This document shows, in pieces, positions 53,067 through 62,416 of a DNA stretch of 64,000 nt; the first letter of the stretch is position 1, and each line of letters begins with the position of its first letter. The DNA comes from JAAFHB01 sp963675995 (GTDB lineage: Bacteria > Bacteroidota > Bacteroidia > Bacteroidales > Prolixibacteraceae). The translations under genes and the position numbers were made by a program. The DNA lies in NCBI GenBank assembly GCA_963675995.2, contig CAXXIY010000002.1, positions 62,001-126,000 on the forward strand, in the 5' to 3' direction. Under the pieces are notes generated by a model. The model saw only the letters and a program-made list of their open reading frames with translations, was not told the origin of the DNA and did not search any database.

Positions 53067-53386
53067 CAGAAATTTCCTTTTTTAACCACGAAGCTCACAA
53101 GGAAAGAATCACAAGGGCACTAAACAATCGTGTTCTTTGTAATATTCTTTGTTAACTTTGTGGTTATTTTTTTATATTTGGGAAGATGGTGTTTTCAGAG
53201 TCGTACCACCCTGGCCTTTTACATTTCTAACCATGACCAACCTTCTCACCCATTGCCCCATGATCATTTTATCGAATTCTCACATTGTTTATCCGGTTAA
53301 TATACCATATGATTTGAATAAATAATTGGAGGTTTTTGCCCTTTAATTGATGTTATTTTGCTCAAATCAGACATTAACCCACTGAA
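53067..53386. other. Intergenic region, 320 bp, with a long hairpin
   Basis: The left part is the hairpin at 53083-53173. The right part is AT-rich leader for the gene at 53387. No gene was seen. Confidence 0.5.
53083..53173 (+). terminator. Long imperfect hairpin with T-tract
   Basis: An inverted repeat of about 38 bp with arms running inward from TAACCACGAAG (53083) and CTTTGTGGTTA (ending 53166), then TTTTTTT. This ACCACGAAG...CTTTGTGGTT pattern is a repeat type widespread in Bacteroidota. Acts as a likely terminator of the DUF1080 operon. Confidence 0.65.
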
Positions 53387-55663
53387 ATGAAAAATAAAAT
53401 AATCCTGTTCCCATTTCTGGGTATTCTTCTTCTCTCACTATCCGGTTTCTGTGAGGGAAACACTGCAATACCAGAACAAACTAAGAATGAGAAGGGGCAG
53501 CCAATCTATTCGGATGAACCCTATTTACAGGATTTTAGTGTCAGGTATTACCTTGCGCCAGCGCACCGAACATTAAAGCTTTCAGCGATCTCGTGCAATC
53601 GCGACAGACAGATCAGGATGTGCTCCGACAGCGGAATTTTCGTCCCCGATAACGGGACCCTTTTCTATCCGGGTAAACTGTGCCGCGATATCTCCTACCC
53701 TCCGCTTCTTACTAAAAAGATTCGAACTATAGGCACTTACCGGAACCAGACGGTCTACCTGGATGATAAACAACTTTTAAGCAATGCTTGGGCCGGTAAA
53801 ATTCAGATCGACCACTACCTTCCAAATGCCACCCTTTTTGCAGGAGGTGACGACTTTCATTTTCTGATATCAGATGGTGAACAGCTTGTGTATCTCGACC
53901 AATCAGGCGCCCGGCTTTGGACAGGTGTCATGAAAGGGGTTACCCAAATCCGTTATAATGAAAAGAAAAACAGCTTTCTGTTGATCTCACCAATTGCTGT
54001 TGCGGATTATGTTCCAGGACAACAAATCAAAACCTTATTTTCCGGATCAGGAATTACATGTGCTGCAGTTGTTGGCAACGGGGAGGACATCGTAATTGGT
54101 ACAAATTCAGGTTACCTTCATTTATCCGATAAGAAGTTGATATCTAAGCTTCCATGTCCGGAGATTACCGATTTGAAAGAGATCAACGGTCAGCTATGGT
54201 TTGGATCTGCCCAGGGTGCCTTCTATCTCAATAATAAGGGGAAATACAGCTATTATACCGGCGAACGCTGGATTCCGGGAAACTGGGTCATTGCTCTTGA
54301 GGCTGGTCCTGAAAAAAGCGTCTTGGTCTTAACCGATAAAGGACTTGGACAACTTTCGTTTAAACAGATGACCCTTGAGGAGAAAGCGCTCTTTTACGAA
54401 AAACAGGTTCGTGAGAAAAATATTCGATATGGATTAAACTGCAGTTCTGTTGCGATACCGGACGGTTATTCCACAGCAAGGACAGCAAATCAGCCAAGCG
54501 ATAACCTTTGGACGGGAATGTACCTGGCAGGTGAACTTTTTCGCTATAGGGTGACAGGATCTGAAGATGCAAAACAGAATGCTTACGAAGCTTTCGAAGC
54601 GATGGAACGTTTGCATACGGTAACCAACATTCCCGGACTTTTTGCGCGGAGCGTTGAGCGCGACTATATAATTGAAAACACAAAGGGGGCCGACTGGAAG
54701 AAAAAGGAACTCCTTTCGGGCAGTCCGGCGAGTCTTTGGCTGCGGGCTGCCGATCATCCCAACTGGACCTGGCGCTCAACAGCCAGCAGCGACCAAACTG
54801 TAGGGCAGATATTTGCAGTCACAGCTGTTCTGGAATTGTCGGACGATGAGGCTTGGAAATCCCGTGCTCTTAAAATGCTCGATAACCTGATGGGTTACAT
54901 CGTTGAGAATGATCTCTATATCATTGATGTTGACGGGGAACCAACCATGTGGGGGAAATGGAATCCGGCTTATGTGAACCAGTTTCCGGTGAATGTAGGG
55001 GACCGAAAGATCAATTCTTCCAATATTGTTGCTTTTCTTCAAACTGCATATCACTTTACCGGAAAGGAGATCTATAAAACAAAGGCAAATGAAGTGATGA
55101 CCAAATATGGCTACCTCGAAAACCTGATGCGTCCCTTTTCACAGATAGGTCCTGTTGGGATAGATGAACTGAGTAAAGCACTATCGCACGAATGGAACCA
55201 CTCAGATGACGAGATGTACTTTTTGGCATACTGGGGACTATTTCCCTATGCCCTGAATGACAGTTTGAAAACAAAATATCGGGAAGCCATCAGGGATCAC
55301 TGGGAGATTGAACGTCCCGAGGGGAACGCTCTATGGAATTTTACCTATGCAATGACAGGCGCCATGGAATTTGATCTTGGACCATCCATTGATTTTCTGA
55401 AAGAATATCCTTTGGATATGCGGACGTGGGGGATTTATAATTCCCAAAGAAAGGACATTGAGAAACTTCCCGTTAATTTCAGGGGACAGACCACCAAAGA
55501 GCGGTTACCCCTAAACGAAATCCCGATCTATCGCCACAACGGACAAATCTTTAATCTTGATTCGACCGGCGATGGCGGTTCACTGGTCAGTGCTGGCGAC
55601 ACCTGGTTATTGCCTTACTGGATGGGGCGGTACCTGGGAATTATCTCTGCTCCGGTGAGGTAA
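53387..55663 (+). CDS. Propeller + helical-toroid secreted protein, paralogue of the gene at 10917
   Basis: 758 residues with a Sec signal peptide (LFPFLGILLLSLSGFC). Residues about 40-330 form propeller-type repeats (LHLSDKKLISKLP, LWFGSAQGAFYLNNK), and the remainder a helix-rich domain sharing with the 10917 protein the string YLAGELFRYRVTG, IPGLFARSV, TMWGKWNP and the C-terminal LLPYWMGRYLGIIS. Both are exactly 758 residues. Function unknown; the C-terminal part resembles toroidal glycan enzymes. It has its own leader and is not tightly linked to its neighbours. Confidence 0.72.
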   Translation: MKNKIILFPFLGILLLSLSGFCEGNTAIPEQTKNEKGQPIYSDEPYLQDFSVRYYLAPAHRTLKLSAISCNRDRQIRMCSDSGIFVPDNGTLFYPGKLCRDISYPPLLTKKIRTIGTYRNQTVYLDDKQLLSNAWAGKIQIDHYLPNATLFAGGDDFHFLISDGEQLVYLDQSGARLWTGVMKGVTQIRYNEKKNSFLLISPIAVADYVPGQQIKTLFSGSGITCAAVVGNGEDIVIGTNSGYLHLSDKKLISKLPCPEITDLKEINGQLWFGSAQGAFYLNNKGKYSYYTGERWIPGNWVIALEAGPEKSVLVLTDKGLGQLSFKQMTLEEKALFYEKQVREKNIRYGLNCSSVAIPDGYSTARTANQPSDNLWTGMYLAGELFRYRVTGSEDAKQNAYEAFEAMERLHTVTNIPGLFARSVERDYIIENTKGADWKKKELLSGSPASLWLRAADHPNWTWRSTASSDQTVGQIFAVTAVLELSDDEAWKSRALKMLDNLMGYIVENDLYIIDVDGEPTMWGKWNPAYVNQFPVNVGDRKINSSNIVAFLQTAYHFTGKEIYKTKANEVMTKYGYLENLMRPFSQIGPVGIDELSKALSHEWNHSDDEMYFLAYWGLFPYALNDSLKTKYREAIRDHWEIERPEGNALWNFTYAMTGAMEFDLGPSIDFLKEYPLDMRTWGIYNSQRKDIEKLPVNFRGQTTKERLPLNEIPIYRHNGQIFNLDSTGDGGSLVSAGDTWLLPYWMGRYLGIISAPVR

Positions 55664-55868
55664 TAGTGTAATTTGAAAATGTGATAATTCGATAATTGGT
55701 CAAAATTTCCGGATTGCTCAATTGCATCGAATGTCAGGTTAAAAACACGGAAGGGGGTTTCATCCGAATTGAAAATCAGTTGTTCAATGCGCCACAAATT
55801 GGAACCTCATAAAATGTACTAAAGATTTAAATTTTGACATACGAATCAACTTAAGAATATCAATACAC

Positions 55869-57626
55869 ATGAAAAAGTCCTTTTTACTCCTTATTCTTTT
55901 CATTTTTACCAATATCCTGTCAAAGGCACAGGAAAAATATGCCATCGGAATGTTCCATTTTAATCTTCAGTATGTTGCCGGAGATTACAAGATTGAAAGC
56001 AAGATTATTAAGAATTCTGTTTATCCCGTACTTCAATTCTTTGAAAAAAATCCTCAGTACAAATCAGATATCGAGATTCAGGGTTATGCCATCGAAACCC
56101 TTGCAGATGAACATCCCGAAGTTTTGGCCCTTCTTAAAAAACTGGTGAATAAGGGTCAGATTGAGTTGGTCATAGCCCATTATTCCGATCAGTTTTTTAT
56201 TGGATATCCGGCAATAGATCTTCAAAAATCGATTGAGATATCCGATCAGATACTGGCCGATCACGGAATAAAGCGGTCACGCGTTTTCTTCGGCCAGGAG
56301 ATTCAATGGACACCAGCCTATGCAAGCGTCCTGAAAGATAAATACGATCTGGTGGTGACCAGTTCTGATCCGCACAGTCATTACAGGGGTAAAACCCTTC
56401 CTCTGGTGAATGTAATCTATGGGAATGATCACATCCTCGGATTAATTGGCGCCGGGGAGAAGCAATTAAACGGACTGAATTGGGAGTTTTCATTCCTCGA
56501 TGATGGCGAAGTGTTTAATACACTCGATTATAACAGCGATTTTAACATTGTACCAGAGCAGGAGAAGAAAAGCATCGACAATTTTAAAAGATTGCAGAAA
56601 GAGGGGTATAAATTCGTCACAATGACTGAACTGGCCGGAAAAATCAAAGCTTCAAAGGGGTATCAGATACCCGATTATGAATTTGTTCCGGAGGGAACCT
56701 GGAATATGTCGGTTTGCGGACCATTTATGTGGATGGGTAGGCAGCGGACAGGTGTAGAGAAGGACGGACTCACGCGGGCATTGTCTTATAAGATGAGAGG
56801 TGTCATTCTGATGGCAGAACGGCTGGTCGATTATGCTGCGGCCAAAGGGATGGATGTTGCTAAATTGAGGAAAATGATACTGGAGGCCTGGAAACACCTG
56901 CTCCTTTCGGAAGTTTCAGATTCAAGTGGTTGGTCACCTTTGTTGGTCGAAGTTCAATATACAGATAACGAGGTTGCCAATGCTGAACTGATGATTGGTG
57001 AAGTGATGAAATCGTTGAAGTCGCTTCTCCCTATGGATGAAAGGAATTACCTGGTCGATACAAAAAGCGGAAAGGTAGCGTTAACCACAGGTACAAATGG
57101 TGACAATTCCACCGTGGGAGTGCTCCCTATCCCCTTTGCCGTCAGGGCGGAGAAATCGGTCAGTACCATTAAGAAAATCAATGAAAAACTTTATCGCATC
57201 GATATTAAAGGGGAGCGTCCTGCCGATGGCGCGGTAGAGATTATTTTTGATACTCCGGCCAAAGGACTTTATTATTCAGCCGGATCGGGTGAAGAGATCG
57301 CCGTTGAAATACCGGTCGACCTGAAAAATAATCCTGCATTTACGCTGTCGAACGGTTTTATCTACCTGAACAACGGATTTAGTCTGATCAAGGATTGTTC
57401 TGTGGAACATATTGCTGCAACCTGGAAAATGAAGGAGCAGAAGCTAGTATTCAGAGAGGAGCTGAATAAGAATAATCCGGAAATGAACATGCGGTTCTAT
57501 ATTTTAAAAGGAGATGTAAATGATGGTTTGGAATTGGCAAATAAGCTAAATACCTGGCCATCGTATCATGTTTTCTTTTCAAAAACCGGGATCAGTTATA
57601 CTAAAGTGATGCCGGAGTCGATGTGA
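55869..57626 (+). CDS. Putative GH57/GH38-type (beta/alpha)7-barrel secreted protein
   Basis: 585 residues with Sec signal (MKKSFLLLILFIFTNILSKA). The N-terminal third has the GH57/GH38 barrel pattern: YAIGMFHFNLQYVAGD, then LLKKLVNKGQIELVIAHYSD and VFFGQEIQWTPA, where a Glu sits at a site typical of the nucleophile region. A helical bundle and beta-rich C-terminus follow. It likely acts on a glycan in the periplasm. The family match is by pattern only, and the catalytic pair is not confirmed. Confidence 0.55.
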   Translation: MKKSFLLLILFIFTNILSKAQEKYAIGMFHFNLQYVAGDYKIESKIIKNSVYPVLQFFEKNPQYKSDIEIQGYAIETLADEHPEVLALLKKLVNKGQIELVIAHYSDQFFIGYPAIDLQKSIEISDQILADHGIKRSRVFFGQEIQWTPAYASVLKDKYDLVVTSSDPHSHYRGKTLPLVNVIYGNDHILGLIGAGEKQLNGLNWEFSFLDDGEVFNTLDYNSDFNIVPEQEKKSIDNFKRLQKEGYKFVTMTELAGKIKASKGYQIPDYEFVPEGTWNMSVCGPFMWMGRQRTGVEKDGLTRALSYKMRGVILMAERLVDYAAAKGMDVAKLRKMILEAWKHLLLSEVSDSSGWSPLLVEVQYTDNEVANAELMIGEVMKSLKSLLPMDERNYLVDTKSGKVALTTGTNGDNSTVGVLPIPFAVRAEKSVSTIKKINEKLYRIDIKGERPADGAVEIIFDTPAKGLYYSAGSGEEIAVEIPVDLKNNPAFTLSNGFIYLNNGFSLIKDCSVEHIAATWKMKEQKLVFREELNKNNPEMNMRFYILKGDVNDGLELANKLNTWPSYHVFFSKTGISYTKVMPESM

Positions 57627-58473
57627 TTTTTTTTAAATGAACCATGTAATAGTCCGGTAAATTATAGAGTTGGGTATAGTTCCATTTCAAAAATGATTCA
57701 TACCTGAAGGGATTAAATATGAAGTGTGCCGGGCATGTTGTTGACCTAAAAGGTGCAAGTCCTGACGGAGCCGGATAACCGGAATCCGCTAGCCGAAAGC
57801 AAAGGTGTCCATGGTGAGGAGGAATCAGAAGGCACCCAAGGCAAAAGTTTGACAAGACGAACAGAAACCTGATAGAAGGCCTGTTTCCTGGGGTAATTGA
57901 ACTTCGAGTCAAGAATCCAGATAGTTATGCGGAAGGGAAGAGATCAGACTTGTCAAACGGAAAGGTCAACAGCTTACCCCGGGAGGTCTTTATGGAAACT
58001 CCGTTAGGAGTTTTCCATAAAGAACCCCCGGTGGAAACCGGGCGCAGGACAGCATGATAATCCCAAAACAGAAACCCTGTCGGGGTTTCCCTAAACGATA
58101 AATATTCTGAAAGTTTCAGACATAGACGGTACACATCATTTTTGCTGGGAGAACAGGGAGTGGAGGTTGATAAGCGATATATTTTTGGACTATGGGCAAC
58201 TCTTACAGCGTTAGTATAGTTTGGATTGCTCCGTTGGATCCCTCGGTTTGCACCGGGGGTTATTTACAGGGAACTCTTACAGAGTTAATATTACACTTCC
58301 TTCCGGACAGCGGCGTGAGCCGCTTCCTACCCGATTGACCCCAGGTGAAGATTGCTAAACCGGGGGTAGGTAGATAAAACTTACAATTGACCCCAAGTGG
58401 ATTGAACGACTTCAAAGGTTTGAATTTGGAGTTTTATTAAAATAGAAGATTGCAAATAGATAATTATAAACTC
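57627..58473. repeat. Intergenic mosaic, 847 bp: group II intron 5' fragment and hairpin repeats
   Basis: No protein gene is seen. From 57724 the sequence has the 5' hallmarks of a group II intron, listed separately. From 57988 to 58323 it contains successive hairpins: TATGGAAACTCC/GGAGTTTTCCATA (57988-58022), CCCGGT/ACCGGG (58027-58042), GAAACCC/GGGTTTC (58071-58089), CCCTCGG..CCGGGGG (58240-58259), AACTCT/AGAGTT (58272-58286) and GCGGC/GCCGC (58310-58323). Such units resemble those at 41886 and 44773. Confidence 0.6.
57724..58135 (+). mobile_element. Truncated group II intron (5' domain I fragment)
   Basis: Starts GTGTGCCGGGCATG, close to the group II intron 5' consensus GUGyG, followed by GGTGCAAGTCC and GGAGCC (domain I), then AGAAACCTGATAGAAGG, TATGCGGAAGGGAAGAG and CAGCTTACCCCGGGAGGTC, the end of the 5' RNA region before an intron-encoded protein. 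No maturase/reverse transcriptase is present and no domain V (GAGCCGTATG...GAAAGTCGCACG) was found, so the copy is truncated. The right limit is approximate because hairpin repeats begin there. Confidence 0.62.
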
Positions 58474-60084
58474 ATGATTAGATTTTTAAATGTCAGGGTA
58501 TTGGCGACTATTTTTTGTGTTTTCATAACTTCCTTCCTCTTTGCGAAGGAAAATAACATCCTCTCTTACGGTGCTCAATCAGACACTACGATTCTTAGCA
58601 CAAAGGCGATTCAGGCGGCAATCGATGATTGTAACCGAAACGGAGGAGGAAAGGTCATTATACCCGCAGGGAATTACCTGACAGGAACACTCTATTTCAA
58701 AAGTTATGTAACCCTTCATCTTGAGAGGGGAGCCTTTTTGTATGGAAGCACCCATTTGTCCGATTATCCTGAGAATCTACCCCATTATACCTTTTACAGG
58801 AAAGGGGAGGTGAAACGGGCCCTGATCTATGCTGAGAAGTGTTCCGATATTGCACTTGAGGGAGAGGGGATGATTAACGGGCAGGGAGGTGCTTTTACTG
58901 TCCCCAAAGGTTCGAAACTTGACTCCTATTCTGTGAGGCCATACCTAATCTGGATGATCGAGTGCAGCAATGTCAGAACCGATGGGATTAAGCTGAGAAA
59001 TTCAGCTTTATGGATGCAGCACTACCTGGCTTGCGACCACCTCTATATTCATAATATTGATGTTTTTAACCATTGTAACAAAAACAACGATATGATCGAT
59101 CTGGATGGTTGTCATGAGGTAAGGATCTCGGATTGTGTGGGAGACTCGGATGATGATGGGATTACCCTGAAAAGCACCTCTGCTAGAGCCAATGAGAATA
59201 TTGTCATCACTAATTGTCTGCTTAGCAGCCACTGTAATGCGCTGAAAATGGGGACAGAGTCGAATGGTGGATTTAAAAATGTGGTAGTCTCCAACCTCAT
59301 AATCAGACCCTCAGTGGTATCTGACAAATCCATTGGCGGCTCTCCTCACGGACACACCGGAATTGCACTCGAACTGGTGGATGGGGGAATTCTGGATGGT
59401 GTGGTTATCTCAAATATCCATATTGATGGTCCCGATTGCCCGATTTTTATCCGATTGGGAAACCGGGCCCGTCCATGGATTGAAGGTCAGAAAATTGACA
59501 AGGTCGGAGTGCTTCAAAATATTTTGATCAGTAATATCATTGCCACCAACGCTAGAAAGATGGGTTGTTCAATCACAGGAATTCCGGGTAATCCGGTACA
59601 GAACATCACCCTAAAAGATATCAGCATTGAATTTGACGGGGGCGGAACCATTGCTGATTTCAAAAGGGAGATTCCCGAAGTGGAAAAAGCCTACCCTGAG
59701 GCAGATATGTTTGGTGTCCTGCCATCATACGGTTTTTTTATCAGGCACGCTCAGAATATCCGTTTTAGCGGCATTGAGCTGAAAACAAAAAATGTTGATC
59801 TAAGACCTGCTTTCCTTTTAAGCGATGTTAGAGATGTTGATCTTGATGCCTTGAAGTTGACAGGTTCGGCCAATAACTCCTGTTTAATTTCCATAGAGAA
59901 GACAGAGACAATCAGAATTAGCGGATGCAGGATTCATGGCTCATCCAACAGCCTGCTCGGGTTAAAAGGTGTTGAGAATTCAAGAGTGATGGTGAACAAT
60001 AATGATCTTACGAATATTAAAGCGCTCGCTGTTCCAGGAAACAAGGGGAATGAAGCAATATTTCAATCGGGTAATATGAAGTAG
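58474..60084 (+). CDS. GH28 polygalacturonase-family protein, secreted
   Basis: 536 residues from the ATG at 58474; a TTG at 58450 would add 8 residues. Signal peptide MIRFLNVRVLATIFCVFITSF. The right-handed beta-helix has the GH28 segments AIQAAIDDCNRNGGGKVIIP, NNDMIDLDG (Asp206/Asp209) and DSDDDGITLKS, corresponding to the family NxD and DD catalytic Asp sites. The usual HG before the family GTE motif reads HCNALKMGTES, a departure that may mean a different uronic-acid substrate. It is inverting and acts on alpha-linked galacturonate or related glycans. It is the only clearly pectin-type enzyme here. The gap after it (60085-60295) shows no feature. Confidence 0.9.
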   Translation: MIRFLNVRVLATIFCVFITSFLFAKENNILSYGAQSDTTILSTKAIQAAIDDCNRNGGGKVIIPAGNYLTGTLYFKSYVTLHLERGAFLYGSTHLSDYPENLPHYTFYRKGEVKRALIYAEKCSDIALEGEGMINGQGGAFTVPKGSKLDSYSVRPYLIWMIECSNVRTDGIKLRNSALWMQHYLACDHLYIHNIDVFNHCNKNNDMIDLDGCHEVRISDCVGDSDDDGITLKSTSARANENIVITNCLLSSHCNALKMGTESNGGFKNVVVSNLIIRPSVVSDKSIGGSPHGHTGIALELVDGGILDGVVISNIHIDGPDCPIFIRLGNRARPWIEGQKIDKVGVLQNILISNIIATNARKMGCSITGIPGNPVQNITLKDISIEFDGGGTIADFKREIPEVEKAYPEADMFGVLPSYGFFIRHAQNIRFSGIELKTKNVDLRPAFLLSDVRDVDLDALKLTGSANNSCLISIEKTETIRISGCRIHGSSNSLLGLKGVENSRVMVNNNDLTNIKALAVPGNKGNEAIFQSGNMK

Positions 60085-60295
60085 GGTTTGCTGTGGAACT
60101 AACAACGTAATATTTCAGAAATCAGAAGGTGTGGAGAATAAAATCTAATCTTGTTTTCAAACATTATTTCCCTGATTTCAGACGCTTTGGGTATCAATGC
60201 TGGAAATACAAGGTTCGTATCAATTACCATGGATTCAGAAATCATCTCTTTGAAACTTTAGGAACTCTTCACAAATCTTATTCCACCATTTCTGT

Positions 60296-60892
60296 TTAAT
60301 CTCTGGACTTTTTTACTTCCCCAATCATCTCTTTAAACGGTACCCCGTTAATCATCAGTTCACCAACGACATATTGGTTTTCTTTTATTTTAATCTTCAG
60401 GAAATTGGTTTTAAGAGTATCGCACAAACCATTTTTAATCACAGATTCGACTTGTTTGTTTTCAGTATCGCGGATATAATAGTTTTTAAAGGGATAAACT
60501 ATCTGTAATCTGGTGGAATCTTTTCGGTTCACCCATACGTTTGTCCTGATCCAATCATTAGTGTTGACTGGTTTCATGGTCGTGACCGATCTGATCTTTG
60601 CAAAACCAGCGCTGTCAGTGGTCAATATTACATAGGCATGATGGATCTTCTCCCAATATTGTTTATCCGTAATTGCGACTTGACTTTCTTTAAACCTCAA
60701 TAGAATAAACTTACCGCTGAGATCGGTGCCGATTCCATTAAAATCGGGATTTAACTTGTTTGCTGTCCTGAATTTGAATTCAGTTCCCGTATTTGCATAA
60801 CCGGCTTGACTACTGATCATCTGAATGGGCACATACAGTTGCACCAGACCCACAAGAATGAAAGCCGACAATAGCAATGTTTTAGTCTTCAT
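60296..60892 (-). CDS. GDYXXLXY-type membrane-anchored protein
   Basis: 198 residues. A single N-terminal transmembrane segment (TLLLSAFILVGLVQLYVPIQMI) is followed by an extracytoplasmic domain of the GDYXXLXY family, with the eponymous motif degenerate here (GIGTDLSGKFILLRF). These proteins are usually encoded next to DUF2157 membrane proteins, as here. The start overlaps the end of the upstream gene by 11 bp, showing translational coupling. Function unknown. Confidence 0.75.
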   Translation of the reverse strand: MKTKTLLLSAFILVGLVQLYVPIQMISSQAGYANTGTEFKFRTANKLNPDFNGIGTDLSGKFILLRFKESQVAITDKQYWEKIHHAYVILTTDSAGFAKIRSVTTMKPVNTNDWIRTNVWVNRKDSTRLQIVYPFKNYYIRDTENKQVESVIKNGLCDTLKTNFLKIKIKENQYVVGELMINGVPFKEMIGEVKKSRD

Positions 60893-62171
60893 TTTCTTTT
60901 CTTTTTTTGATCATCAACCAATTTGCTGCAAAAAATCCAATGCCAACAAGAACAAACAATATACCCTTGACGACAAAGGTTAAATCAGAATCGAGAGAAC
61001 GACATATTGCTAATAAGGCAATGATTAACATTCCCAGGTTGACCACCCCAAGATGAGTTTGCTTTGCCCCTTCCCTAAGCAGGATCAGCCCAAAAACCAG
61101 AACCATCAGGTTTATCAGGATAACAGTAAGTGTTGTGGCCTGAAAACCAAGGAGGAAAAGGATCAGAAACAGGAGATAGGTAATATCCATCATCACCCAC
61201 TCACCCCATTTTTTACCCTTGTTACGTTTAAAGAGGAGAAATGTAGCCAGAACAAACAAAATGACGCAGCCTGCAAATTCAGGAGTTACGATTATATTTG
61301 AAAAATGATAAACAGGATCTGTCAGATCTTTCCAGTTTGACTTAAATGTCATCACCAGCAGAGAAATAATGGTTCCAGCTAATCCAAAAACCAGATATCC
61401 GTTTTGAAGAAGGGGTCGGCTATTGAAGAACGGACGTTCTCCGATGAAATAAAATACAGCGAACAGGAAGATGTAAGCTGGGTGCATCAACATATGCGCC
61501 TGGTGAGAGAGGATAAAAAATGTCTGAGTCAGCACATATGGAATCATCCAGTTGTGGAGGATGAATAAAATACTGGCAGGCGATTTTCGAAGGATTTGAT
61601 AATAGTGGGGAAGGGGAAGCGCAAAAAGAATCCAGAAAAGGTGCTCTTCGTTCGGAAATGTGCCACTATTTTTGGCTGTCATTGCGAAAATCATGCACAT
61701 AAAAATGTAAGCCAGTGAAAGCGCTGACGCGTCAAGCAGGTAAATCAATGGCACTGTCAGTACCATCCATGTCATCATAAATGAACTCGCATCTCCAGTA
61801 ATGTGATATATCTGACTTACGAGTGAGATGTTGGCGCCTACGGCAAAGAAGAGCAAAATGGCAGCGATTTCCTTCCAGACTATTTTCTCCGCTTTCTTCA
61901 CCATTACATAGGCACAGAAGAGTTGCGGAATAATCAACAGTAGAAAAGCACACGTCGTTTTGGCAAATTGGGAGAACTGATCCCATTGGTTGGCAACAAT
62001 AAACAATACACCGGTTCCCACCAGCAAAGCCCCCAGGATTCCAAAAATCAGCAATTGTCGGTTCGGGGAAGCCTGATGTTTTTTTTCGTAATAATTTGTG
62101 ATTTGCCGGGCAGTGTCACCGGAGATGATATTGGCACTTACAAGTTCGGGGAGATCTTTAAGTAAGCTCAT
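60882..62171 (-). CDS. DUF2157 multi-pass membrane protein
   Basis: 429 residues. A short N-terminal cytoplasmic segment (LPELVSANIISGDTARQITNYY) is followed by about 11-12 hydrophobic helices, for example LLIFGILGALLVGTGVLFIV, the DUF2157 signature. It is a membrane protein of unknown function that occurs with GDYXXLXY proteins. The unit is transcribed leftward and is separate from the glycan genes. Confidence 0.85.
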   Translation of the reverse strand: MSLLKDLPELVSANIISGDTARQITNYYEKKHQASPNRQLLIFGILGALLVGTGVLFIVANQWDQFSQFAKTTCAFLLLIIPQLFCAYVMVKKAEKIVWKEIAAILLFFAVGANISLVSQIYHITGDASSFMMTWMVLTVPLIYLLDASALSLAYIFMCMIFAMTAKNSGTFPNEEHLFWILFALPLPHYYQILRKSPASILFILHNWMIPYVLTQTFFILSHQAHMLMHPAYIFLFAVFYFIGERPFFNSRPLLQNGYLVFGLAGTIISLLVMTFKSNWKDLTDPVYHFSNIIVTPEFAGCVILFVLATFLLFKRNKGKKWGEWVMMDITYLLFLILFLLGFQATTLTVILINLMVLVFGLILLREGAKQTHLGVVNLGMLIIALLAICRSLDSDLTFVVKGILFVLVGIGFFAANWLMIKKRKENED

Positions 62172-62350
62172 ACCGTAATGTTTTTAAATAGGTTAATATC
62201 AAAACATAACCAAATATACGAAATAAATTGGTGTTATTTATGGAATGGAGGGAGAATGCCCTGATTTTGTGAATAAATTATCTTTTATTTCGGTTTGTGA
62301 TTTAATAGCCATGCTATTTTGTCTTTAATAGATCGACTCATTATCGGCTA

Positions 62351-62387
62351 AAAAAAAGGCATTGGCAGTTACCCGCCAATGCCTTTT
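62351..62387 (-). terminator. Strong intrinsic terminator of the SusD-containing operon
   Basis: Arms AAAAGGCATTGGC (62354-62366) and GCCAATGCCTTTT (62375-62387) are perfectly complementary with an 8-nt loop. On the minus strand the stem is followed by a run of Ts (complement of 62351-62357). It lies 30 bp downstream of the lipoprotein stop at 62417. Confidence 0.85.
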
Positions 62388-62416
62388 AAATATTCATATC
62401 CGAATCAGTGATCCGT

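Noticed and set aside
57724..58473. Intact group II intron with maturase
   Set aside because: No reverse transcriptase/maturase frame and no domain V before the GH28 gene.
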